Shown here: one piece after another, positions 1-5,307 of the stretch
Numbering within the stretch: the stretch's first letter is position 1
Layout of the letters: every line of letters begins with the position of its first letter
Origin: Gammaproteobacteria bacterium
GTDB taxonomy: Bacteria > Pseudomonadota > Gammaproteobacteria > Poriferisulfidales > Oxydemutatoraceae
DNA: 6,235 nt
NCBI GenBank assembly: GCA_007570905.1
Contig: RKSI01000105.1
Location: 1 to 6,235, forward strand
Direction of reading: 5' to 3'
Program-made: the position numbers and the translations under genes
Notes under the pieces: model-generated
The model's input: only the letters and a program-made list of their open reading frames with translations
What the model was told of the DNA's origin: nothing
Database searches by the model: none

Positions 1-578
1 CGGTGGTTTGCGCGGCGGCGCTGTCGGTTTATTTCTTCGGTTTCATCTATCCGGCGGCGCTGGCCAACGAACAGGCGCGCGCGCAGGCAGCCGCAATACC
101 GGAATTGACGAAGCGCATCGCCGCCGCGCGCCGCCGCGCGCATGACACGGAGCAATCCGCCGGCGCGCTGCAGCGTTCCTGCCTGTCGGTGCTGCACGGT
201 TTGCGCGGCGAGACGCCGCTGCGCCGCGTGCACCGCGACCTGAACCGTCTTGCGCGGCGTTACGGCCTGAGCGTCGTCGGCATGGACGGCGCCGGCAGAT
301 GGAGCGCCGCCGAACGCCCGCCGGGGCCGCTGTTTCTGCACGCGCAAACGGCCTGGAAACTGAAAGGCGGCTATTTCAACTACCTCGCGTTCAAACGCGC
401 GCTGGCGTCATACCGCCCGGTCATCGTGCATGTCGCGGGCGAACGCCTGATGCGCGACGCCGCCGCCAATGACAGCGCCGGCGCCGGATTGTCCGCCGAT
501 GTAAAACTCTCGTTTTACCGGTTCAACGGAACGGAAGAAGAGATGCGGGAAAGTTTGCGAGAGGGAGCGGAACAATGA
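1..578 (+). CDS. pilO: PilO-like type IV pilus inner-membrane alignment protein (5' end missing)
   Basis: This is the C-terminal part of a PilO-family protein that enters from the left edge, so the GTG at base 3 need not be the true start. The 191 visible residues open with a hydrophobic segment (about residues 3-20), the remains of the single membrane anchor. An Ala/Arg/Glu/Gln-rich helix follows (about 21-60, probably coiled coil). Then comes a ferredoxin-like periplasmic domain containing 'YGLSVVGMD', a 'LKGGYFNYLAFKRAL' helix and a closing strand 'DVKLSFYRF'. In type IV pilus systems PilO pairs with PilN and binds PilP to link the inner-membrane platform to the secretin. Its stop overlaps the pilP start by 4 bp (ATGA), which implies translational coupling. 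PilO is favoured over GspM because the next gene is PilP-like. The family call rests on domain layout and context, since PilO sequences are weakly conserved. Confidence 0.82.
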   Translation, partial: VVCAAALSVYFFGFIYPAALANEQARAQAAAIPELTKRIAAARRRAHDTEQSAGALQRSCLSVLHGLRGETPLRRVHRDLNRLARRYGLSVVGMDGAGRWSAAERPPGPLFLHAQTAWKLKGGYFNYLAFKRALASYRPVIVHVAGERLMRDAAANDSAGAGLSADVKLSFYRFNGTEEEMRESLREGAEQ

Positions 579-979
579 CAAACACGGCGCGCCCCGTTGT
601 CGCCGCATTGCTGGCCTGCGTGTTTCTGACTTCGTGGGCGCAGCCTGCGCGCGACCCTTTTGCCGCCGGCGATGAAACGGCGCATTCCGGTCCGCTGCGC
701 GGTTACGCCGTGGACGATTATGAAGTGCACGGCATTTTGCTAATGCAAAGCGCCCCGCAGAACGCCCCGCGGCGCGGCGCGCAAAGCGCGCCCGGCACGG
801 CACCCGGCACATCACGCACCGGCGCATTGGCCGCGCTGCGCACGCCGGCGGGCGATTTCCGCGTGGTTCGCGCAGGCGACACCATTGGCCGCGACGAGGC
901 CGAGGTGGTGAAAATCACCGCCGACGGCGTTTATGTCCGCACCGCTTCCGGCGAACGCCGTTTGCCGAATGTATTTTGA
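575..979 (+). CDS. pilP: PilP-like type IV pilus periplasmic protein, probable lipoprotein
   Basis: PilP links the PilN/PilO complex in the inner membrane to the PilQ secretin. The 134-residue product has a signal sequence with a possible lipobox 'LLAC' (Cys15). PilP proteins are typically lipoproteins, but cleavage by signal peptidase I after 'SWA' (residue 22) is also possible. The mature part starts with the family-typical 'RDPF' (26-29), then 'LRGYAVDDYEVHGIL' (41-55) and the beta-domain stretch 'DFRVVRAGDTIGRDEAEVVKI' in two parts (94-104 and 105-114). This matches the PilP pattern of a 'LxxYxLDxLxxVG' strand followed by a 'VxxGdxiGrxxgxVxxI' block. Between them (residues 58-83) is a Pro/Ala/Gln/Arg/Gly-rich insertion absent from compact PilP proteins. 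The start ATG at 575 has a good Shine-Dalgarno GGGAG at 563-567. A PilP of about 135 residues is shorter than the roughly 170-180 usual in Pseudomonas and Neisseria. Confidence 0.85.
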   Translation: MTNTARPVVAALLACVFLTSWAQPARDPFAAGDETAHSGPLRGYAVDDYEVHGILLMQSAPQNAPRRGAQSAPGTAPGTSRTGALAALRTPAGDFRVVRAGDTIGRDEAEVVKITADGVYVRTASGERRLPNVF

Positions 980-986
980 GGCGGAG
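978..986 (+). promoter_or_regulatory. Purine-rich Shine-Dalgarno-like stretch upstream of an alternative secretin start
   Basis: GAGGCGGAG lies just after the pilP stop, 8 bp from ATG at 990 (measured from GAGG) and 6 bp from ATG at 993 (measured from GGAG). It is the only clear ribosome-binding-like signal near the secretin start. It would make a secretin with about 45 extra N-terminal residues ahead of the signal peptide, which conflicts with export. I report it because it decides between the 990/993 and 1128/1131 starts. Confidence 0.4.
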
Positions 987-1088
987 ACGATGATGCAGTT
1001 GGTTCAACAGACGGCAAGATGGCGTGAATCACCGTCGCCGGTGTTTGTGCACGCGCGGTTTGCGGCGAACGCCGTTGGCTGGACATGT

Positions 1089-1112
1089 CGCCGGATATGG
1101 CGCCGGACATGG
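1089..1112 (+). repeat. 12-bp tandem duplication upstream of the secretin start
   Basis: CGCCGGATATGG (1089-1100) is followed directly by CGCCGGACATGG (1101-1112), differing at one base. It lies in the stretch between pilP and the preferred secretin start. This stretch is open in the secretin frame, but its codons (aga, ata, tca, tgt) look unlike the rest of the gene, so it may be untranslated leader. Confidence 0.6.
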
Positions 1113-1127
1113 TTTTATCCGCACGCG

Positions 1128-2576
1128 ATGATGCAGTCGGCAAGGCCATTCACCAGACCGCTTGCGCGGCGGTCTGCTTTGCGGTTTGCCTTGCCCGGCA
1201 TCTGCGCCGCCGCCTGCCTGACAACCGCCTGCGCGCCGCTGCCGGACGCCGTGCCCGCGCTGGACGCCGCGTCCACGCAGCACCTGATTGCCGAAGAGAC
1301 ATTCGTGCGCGAGCACGGCGCCGCGCCCGCGACGAACAGCGCATCGGCAAGCGCCTGCTGCGAAGACGCCGCCGCGCGCGTGACGATATTGCCGGCGTCG
1401 CCAATTTCCGCATCCTCGTCAACGCCGCTGCTGCTGCGTCTTGAGCGCGTGCCGTTGCCGGTTTTTGCGCGGATGCTGTCGCAGGCGACGAACTACAACA
1501 TCGTCGCCGATGCCGGCATCAAGGCGCCGCTCAGCCTGCGCCTCGACGCCGTCGGCTGGCGCGACGCGCTGGCGCTTGCCGCCGGCCAGCACGGTCTTGC
1601 GCTGAGCGAGCAGCCGCACGGACGCCTGATTCGCGTGCACCGGCGCGGCGCGGCGCCCGGCGACAACAACGCGCACGGCGCGCGCAAGCAGGTTGAATTG
1701 TTTCGGCTTAACTTTTCAAGCCCCGGCGAAGTCAAGCCGCTGCTGGACGCGCTGCTGCACCAGGACGGCGCCGACAAGCGGCAGGCGCGTGCCGTCGTCG
1801 TCGCCGATGAACGCAGCCACTCGCTGGTCGTAAAGGGCGCGCAGCGCGACATCGCGCTGGCCGCGTCGCTGATCCGGGAAGTGGACACGCGCCACCGCCA
1901 GGTGCTGATTGAGGCGTTCATCGTGGAAGCCGGCGAAGACTTTGAACGTAGCCTCGGCGTTCGGCTGGGCCGCGAGCAGGGCATCATCTTCCGCGGCAGC
2001 GGCGGCGGCGGCACCGACGGCGGCGGCCCGTTCGTCAATCTGCCGGTGGCGGGCGCCGCCGCCGGTCTCGGCCTGCGTTTCGGCAAGCCGCGCATCCGGC
2101 TGGAATTGACCGCGCTGGAGAACGAGGGCAAAAGCCGCATCATCTCCAACCCGCGCGTGTTCACGCTGGACAAGCAGCCGGCGGTCATCTTTCAGGGCGA
2201 CGAGGTGCCGTACCAGACGGTTTCGCAGGACGGCACGCGCACCGAATTCAAGCAGGCGGGTTTGCGCCTTGCGGTGACGCCGACCGTCATCGGCGACGAA
2301 CACCTGATGCTTGATGTCAAGATTAACAAGGACACGGTGGACACGCGCCTGCAAAACCCGCCCATCACGCGCCGCGAAATCGCAAGCCGCCTGCTGGTCG
2401 CCGACGGCGACATGGTCGTCATCGGCGGCATCCGCCTTGATACGCGGGTGGATTCGGTGAACCGCGTGCCGCTTGCCGGCAGTTTGCCGCTGCTCGGCGG
2501 CCTGTTCCGGCGCAACGCCGCCGAACGCGATGTGCGCGAGTTGCTGGTGTTCATTCTGCCGGAGATTGTGCAGTGA
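1128..2576 (+). CDS. pilQ: Short PilQ/HofQ-like outer-membrane secretin
   Basis: The outer-membrane secretin forms the multimeric pore through which the pilus passes. From ATG 1128 the product is 482 residues. It opens with a basic n-region ('RPFTRPLARRSALR') and a hydrophobic core ending 'CLTTACAP', allowing either lipoprotein processing at Cys35 or cleavage after 'ACA'. An STN-like domain follows (about 100-173), then a secretin N1-type domain (about 187-253, 'VELFRLNFSSPGEVKPLL'). A Gly-rich loop lies at about 290-301 ('GSGGGGTDGGG'), and the secretin domain runs from about 320 to 482. The domain carries 'NPRVFTLDKQPAVIFQGDEVPY' in two parts and the signature 'VPLAGSLPLLGGLFR' (447-461), ending 'LLVFILPEIV'. 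There is no AMIN domain, as in E. coli HofQ or Haemophilus ComE and unlike long PilQ. The frame is open back to 933, and ATG at 990 has a better ribosome site. I chose 1128 because it puts the signal peptide at the N terminus. MshL is an alternative name. The family is certain; the start is not. Confidence 0.93.
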   Translation: MMQSARPFTRPLARRSALRFALPGICAAACLTTACAPLPDAVPALDAASTQHLIAEETFVREHGAAPATNSASASACCEDAAARVTILPASPISASSSTPLLLRLERVPLPVFARMLSQATNYNIVADAGIKAPLSLRLDAVGWRDALALAAGQHGLALSEQPHGRLIRVHRRGAAPGDNNAHGARKQVELFRLNFSSPGEVKPLLDALLHQDGADKRQARAVVVADERSHSLVVKGAQRDIALAASLIREVDTRHRQVLIEAFIVEAGEDFERSLGVRLGREQGIIFRGSGGGGTDGGGPFVNLPVAGAAAGLGLRFGKPRIRLELTALENEGKSRIISNPRVFTLDKQPAVIFQGDEVPYQTVSQDGTRTEFKQAGLRLAVTPTVIGDEHLMLDVKINKDTVDTRLQNPPITRREIASRLLVADGDMVVIGGIRLDTRVDSVNRVPLAGSLPLLGGLFRRNAAERDVRELLVFILPEIVQ

Positions 2577-4009
2577 AGAATGCAGTGAAGGGCGCGGCGA
2601 ATGGCGCGAGGCCGCGGCCCGGCAGCGGCGCCCAGTTGTCGTTTGGCGAAGAGTTTGGCGAAGGGCGCGGCGAAGGGCGCTGCGCGGGCCGGCGGCGGCG
2701 CGGCTTCGGCAACGGCAGGCCGCGTGCCGCAAATGGCGCGGTCAACGGCGCGGCGAAGCGTCGCGCCAACGGCGCGGCGCCCGCCGCGCGGCGTCTGACG
2801 CTGACCGGCCAGGCGTCGGCGGTGGTGTTTGTCGAGCAGATGCTGCGCCAGGCCGTCGCCTTCGGCGCGAGCGACGCGCACCTTGAAAAATATGAACACT
2901 GCGCGCGCCTGCGCTACCGGCTGGACGGCGTTTTGCGCCGCATCGAGACCGGCGCGTTCCTGTTCAATGAATACACCAGCGTCTCCACCCGCATCAAGTT
3001 GCTGGCGGGACTGGACATCGCCGAACACCGCCTGCCGCAGGACGGGCGCTTCTCGTTCTCATGCGAGCACGGCGCCGCCGATGTTCGCGTCTCGGTGGTG
3101 CCGCTGATTTCGGGGGAGCGCATCGTGCTGCGCATACTCGACAGCGGCGGTTTTGATTCGGCGCTCGACCATCTCGGCATGGGCGGCGCCGAACTCGCGC
3201 TGTTCCGCCGCGCGCTGCGGATGAGCCAGGGCATGATACTGGTAACCGGCCCGACCGGCAGCGGCAAGACAACCACGCTGTATGCGGCGCTGCGCGAACT
3301 TAATGGTGAACCCGGCGGCGAACTCGGCGGCGCACCCGGTGGCGCACCCGGCGGCGAGGGCATCAACATCCTGACGGCGGAAGACCCGGTGGAGCGGCGC
3401 ATTGAAGGCATCAACCAGGTCGAGGTGCGCGAAAGCATCGGCCTCGGTTTTGCCGACGCGCTGCGCGCGTTTCTGCGCCAGGACCCGGAAGTGATTCTGG
3501 TCGGCGAGATACGCGACCTTGAAACCGCCGACATCGCAATGAAGGCCGGGCTGACGGGTCATCTGGTGATGAGCACGCTGCACACCGCAAGCGTCGCCGG
3601 CACGATTACGCGGCTGGTCAACATCGGCTTGCCGGAATACCTGGTCGGCGCGGCGCTGACGCTGGTGGTGTCGCAACGCCTGGTGCGCGCCATCTGCCCG
3701 CATTGCCGCGAACCGTGCCCGGCGCAGGCGCTGCCGCCGCTGCCGCCGGCGCTGGTCGCGGCGCAACTGCACCGCGGGCGCGGCTGCGCGCATTGCCACC
3801 ACACCGGCCACGCCGGCCGCTGTGCGATTTACGAGATGGTGATGATGGACGAAGACCTGCGCCGCGCCGTCTCCGCATACAGCGCGGCGCCAGCGAAAGT
3901 GACGCAGCAAATCAACGAACGCCGCCTGTGCAGTCTGCAGGAAGCCGGCCAGAAACTGCTGCGCGACGGCGTCATCAGCCCCGCGGAATATGTGCGCGTG
4001 CTGACTTGA
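2573..4009 (+). CDS. PilB/GspE-family type IV pilus assembly ATPase lacking the usual N1 domain
   Basis: This is the cytoplasmic hexameric motor that would power pilin assembly; by context it serves the pilus genes just upstream. The GTG start overlaps the secretin stop by 4 bp (GTGA). Residues 1-75 are Arg/Gly/Ala/Asn-rich low complexity where PilB/GspE/MshE normally have the N1 (T2SSE_N/MshEN) domain. The N2 domain starts near residue 76 ('LTLTGQASAVVFVEQM', 'ASDAHLE'). The RecA-like core has Walker A 'GPTGSGKT' (226-233), 'EDPVE' (270-274), Walker B 'VILVGEIRD' (307-315) and the His box 'HLVMSTLHT' (330-338). The tetracysteine zinc motif is C375-x2-C378 and C405-x2-C408, which favours PilB/GspE over the retraction ATPase PilT. 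A Gly-rich insertion made of 12-nt repeats lies at residues 245-263, just after the Walker A helix. The product is 478 residues. The symbol is left open because pilB, hofB, mshE and gspE cannot be separated by sequence alone. Confidence 0.93.
   Translation: MKNAVKGAANGARPRPGSGAQLSFGEEFGEGRGEGRCAGRRRRGFGNGRPRAANGAVNGAAKRRANGAAPAARRLTLTGQASAVVFVEQMLRQAVAFGASDAHLEKYEHCARLRYRLDGVLRRIETGAFLFNEYTSVSTRIKLLAGLDIAEHRLPQDGRFSFSCEHGAADVRVSVVPLISGERIVLRILDSGGFDSALDHLGMGGAELALFRRALRMSQGMILVTGPTGSGKTTTLYAALRELNGEPGGELGGAPGGAPGGEGINILTAEDPVERRIEGINQVEVRESIGLGFADALRAFLRQDPEVILVGEIRDLETADIAMKAGLTGHLVMSTLHTASVAGTITRLVNIGLPEYLVGAALTLVVSQRLVRAICPHCREPCPAQALPPLPPALVAAQLHRGRGCAHCHHTGHAGRCAIYEMVMMDEDLRRAVSAYSAAPAKVTQQINERRLCSLQEAGQKLLRDGVISPAEYVRVLT
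2641..2676 (+). repeat. Three 12-nt tandem units in the ATPase N-terminal coding region
   Basis: GTTTGGCGAAGA (2641-2652), GTTTGGCGAAGG (2653-2664) and GCGCGGCGAAGG (2665-2676) are consecutive related 12-mers, coding for the 'FGEEFGEGRGEGR' part of the low-complexity N terminus. Further 'AACGGCGCG'-type units recur at about 2733-2779. They suggest replication slippage in a non-essential part of the protein. Confidence 0.7.
3305..3352 (+). repeat. Four 12-nt tandem units inserted in the ATPase catalytic core
   Basis: Four consecutive in-frame 12-mers (3305-3316, 3317-3328, 3329-3340, 3341-3352) follow the pattern GGC-G(A/C)A-C(C/T)C-GG(C/T), coding for Gly-(Glu/Ala)-(Pro/Leu)-Gly. A partial fifth unit reaches 3361. 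The last two full units differ at one base, pointing to recent slippage. Confidence 0.8.
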
Positions 4010-4060
4010 CGCATAAATGCCGGTTCGGGCGGCGGTTTATTCCGGACAGCGCGGGGCGCA

Positions 4061-4194
4061 ATTCCGGCGGCGGCAAAGGCGCGCGTTCAAACTGCCGGCA
4101 CCGCCGGCGAGATTGCCTGCGGTCGTATTCCGCGCAGCGGCAAAGGCGCGTGTTCAAACTGCCGGCGCTGCTGCCGACACCGCCCGCAATCTTC
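4061..4194. repeat. Two degenerate tandem units (~67 bp) with a conserved 29-bp hairpin-forming core
   Basis: This fills the gap between the ATPase stop (4009) and the convergent cytochrome stop (4193); no gene is visible in 4010-4192. The cores at 4071-4099 and 4138-4166 match at 28 of 29 bases, differing at 4084 (C) and 4151 (T), with a 67-bp offset. ATTCCG occurs at 4061, 4127 and 4195, marking the unit edges, and once more at 4039. Each core can form an inner stem CGGCA/TGCCG (4071-4075 with 4093-4097; 4138-4142 with 4160-4164) around a 17-nt loop. After a 3-nt bulge, each continues into an outer stem (4067-4070 with 4101-4104; 4134-4137 with 4168-4171). I see no T-tract, so it is not a textbook intrinsic terminator. 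A REP-like dispersed repeat, or a bidirectional transcription or mRNA 3'-end element, fits better. Confidence 0.65.
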
Positions 4195-4531
4195 ATTCCG
4201 TGTAATGGTAAAAGTGTTCGTTCAGGTAGTCGGCGGTTTCGCGTATCTGCGCGTCGCTCCAGCGCAATTCCAGTCGCCTCCGGCAATAGGCGATGCGTTC
4301 GCGCAGTTCGGCGCGGTTGCGCGCGAGGCGGTCTGGGCGGGTGTACAGCAGTTCGCCGTTGCCGCCGACCATCTGCGCGTGGCACTCAACGCACGCCGCC
4401 CGGTAGTGCGCGGGCGCGTCGCGGTGCTCGCCGGCGCCGCCGTGCGCCGGCAGTGCCGACAGCGCCGACAGCGCGATGGCCGCGACAAACCGGCGTTTCC
4501 CGGTTTTTCCGATAAAATAGCGTTTATGCAA
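4193..4531 (-). CDS. Small periplasmic mono-haem cytochrome c
   Basis: This is an exported 112-residue c-type cytochrome, presumably a periplasmic electron carrier. From a TTG start at 4531-4529 it has a basic n-region ('HKRYFIGKTGKRR'), a hydrophobic core (15-27) and a cleavage region around 'PAHGGAG', which is a good Sec signal peptide. The mature part has one haem-binding CXXCH, 'CVECH' (47-51), then 'GGNGELLYTRPDR' (56-68) and a C-terminal helix 'WSDAQIRETADYLNEHFYHY' (91-110). These features resemble the small 'CxxCH...GGdG.LLYTR.DR' cytochromes found in beta- and gammaproteobacteria. No ATG or GTG exists between the signal peptide and orn, so the start is inferred from the signal sequence; the upstream GGA is a weak ribosome site. 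Apart from Met54, three residues after CXXCH, no methionine is available as the distal haem ligand. The gene converges on the pilus operon and is divergent from orn, overlapping it by 6 bp at the 5' end. Confidence 0.85.
   Translation of the reverse strand: MHKRYFIGKTGKRRFVAAIALSALSALPAHGGAGEHRDAPAHYRAACVECHAQMVGGNGELLYTRPDRLARNRAELRERIAYCRRRLELRWSDAQIRETADYLNEHFYHYTE
4513..4518 (+). promoter_or_regulatory. Probable -10 element of orn
   Basis: TAAAAT, within GATAAAATAG, matches the sigma-70 TATAAT consensus at five of six positions and stands out in GC-rich surroundings. It ends 7 bp before the orn ATG, which would put the transcription start at or within a base or two of that ATG. No convincing -35 box is seen at the expected spacing; the bases near 4490-4495 do not resemble TTGACA. 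It lies within the cytochrome signal-peptide codons on the opposite strand. Confidence 0.5.
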
Positions 4532-5080
4532 TCCGATGAATCCAATCTGGTGTGGATAGACCTTGAGATGTCGGGGCTGGACCCGGCCACCGATGTCATT
4601 CTTGAAATTGCGACGCTGGTTACCGACAAACATCTTGGAAATCCCGTCGAAGGCCCGGCGCTGGTGATACACCAGCCGGACTCGGTTCTGGACGGCATGG
4701 ACCGCTGGAACGCCGAACATCATACCGCATCCGGCCTCGCGGATGAAGTGCGCGCAAGCCGCGTGGACTGCGCCGAGGCCGAAAGCCGCACGCTCGACTT
4801 CCTCAGGCGCCACGCCGTGCGCGGCAAGTCGCCGATGTGCGGCAACAGCATCTGCCAGGACCGGCGTTTCCTGGCGCGCCTGATGCCGGAACTCGAAAGT
4901 TTCTTCCACTACCGCAACCTCGATGTCAGCACCATCAAGGAACTGGCAAAACGCTGGCGCCCCGAAATCACCGCCCGCAAAGACAACAGCGCCAGCCACC
5001 GCGCCCTCAGCGACATCCGCGGCTCGGTGGAAGAACTAAAACACTACCGCCGCCACTTCCTGCGCCTGGGCACGGCCTGA
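4526..5080 (+). CDS. orn: Oligoribonuclease (DEDDh 3'-5' exoribonuclease)
   Basis: Orn degrades di- to penta-nucleotide RNA fragments (and pGpG from c-di-GMP turnover) to mononucleotides in the cytoplasm, completing RNA decay. The 184-residue product is the usual length (E. coli 181). All DEDDh residues are present at the E. coli numbering: Asp12 and Glu14 in 'WIDLEMSGLDP', Asp112 in 'GNSICQDRRF', His158 in 'ASHRALSDI' and Asp163. Other family blocks are 'MCGNSI', 'FFHYRNLDVSTIKELAKRW' and 'HRALSDI'. ATG 4526 is chosen because Orn homologues start just ahead of the 'LVWIDLEMSGL' strand; the open frame continues upstream to 4205 but that extension has no Orn character. There is no Shine-Dalgarno sequence before the ATG, consistent with the close -10 box. 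It is conserved housekeeping DNA, and the accessory-looking DNA begins just after it. Confidence 0.97.
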   Translation: MQSDESNLVWIDLEMSGLDPATDVILEIATLVTDKHLGNPVEGPALVIHQPDSVLDGMDRWNAEHHTASGLADEVRASRVDCAEAESRTLDFLRRHAVRGKSPMCGNSICQDRRFLARLMPELESFFHYRNLDVSTIKELAKRWRPEITARKDNSASHRALSDIRGSVEELKHYRRHFLRLGTA

Positions 5081-5106
5081 CGGCGCGTGTGCAGGCCCGC
5101 AAACCG

Positions 5107-5307
5107 ATGGCAAAGAACAACGGAAAAGTCAAATCGCTTGAGTCCTGGATATGGGACGCGGCTGCAGTATTCGCGGAGCACAGGATGCGCCCCGGCACAC
5201 TGCTTGCCAAGGAGATTGTGGCGGAGTTGAAAGCGGTGGGTGCGGAGGCACGCCGGAGCAACAGGGCATTGAAAAGGGTTCTGAACAAGTTGGATATTGA
5301 AGCATGA
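5107..5307 (+). CDS. Small protein with an HsdM-like N-terminal motif, possible restriction-gene remnant
   Basis: I do not recognise this 66-residue protein as a whole. Residues 9-19 ('KSLESWIWDAA') closely resemble the conserved start of type I restriction-modification HsdM subunits, which typically read '(L)E.W(I/L)WDAAC.IRG' at about this distance from the start. After that the similarity stops: the expected 'IRG..DA.KFKDYILPL' is replaced by 'VFAEHRMRPGTLLAKEIV' and a basic helix ending 'RRSNRALKRVLNKLDIEA'. There is no membrane segment or signal. It starts 26 bp after orn with a weak ribosome site, and its stop overlaps the next ATG (ATGA), so it is probably co-translated with the DUF4062 gene. 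It could be a truncated or rearranged hsdM relic, or a genuine small partner of the downstream gene. An in-frame extension back to 4837 overlaps orn and is not credible. Confidence 0.5.
   Translation: MAKNNGKVKSLESWIWDAAAVFAEHRMRPGTLLAKEIVAELKAVGAEARRSNRALKRVLNKLDIEA

Noticed and set aside
1716..2732. Long minus-strand open frame opposite the secretin and ATPase start
   Set aside because: High GC content produces long antisense frames. Its translation is Arg/Ala/His-rich without motifs, and the plus strand encodes an unmistakable secretin.
1..4009. Type II secretion operon (GspM/GspC/GspD/GspE)
   Set aside because: The order PilO-PilP-secretin with a PilP-type core domain and a short STN-N1 secretin fits type IV pili. 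GspD would have several repeated N-domains.
4094..4108. GCCGGC-ACC-GCCGGC palindrome as an intrinsic terminator
   Set aside because: No T-run follows on either strand, and it is part of the larger repeat hairpin. Rho-dependent ending is equally likely.
4071..4166. Two 29-bp repeats separated by 38 bp, resembling a minimal CRISPR array
   Set aside because: There are only two copies. The flanks also show degenerate similarity with a ~67-bp period, the outer flanks pair with each other, and no cas genes are present. A structured tandem repeat explains it better.
4017..4205. Plus-strand open frame of 62 codons after the ATPase
   Set aside because: It crosses the 67-bp repeats in changing frames, has an Arg/Ala-rich composition without motifs, and has no ribosome site.
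4193..4999. Long minus-strand open frame across orn
   Set aside because: Only the part after 4531 has protein-family character (signal peptide, CXXCH). The rest is antisense to orn, whose catalytic residues are all present on the plus strand.
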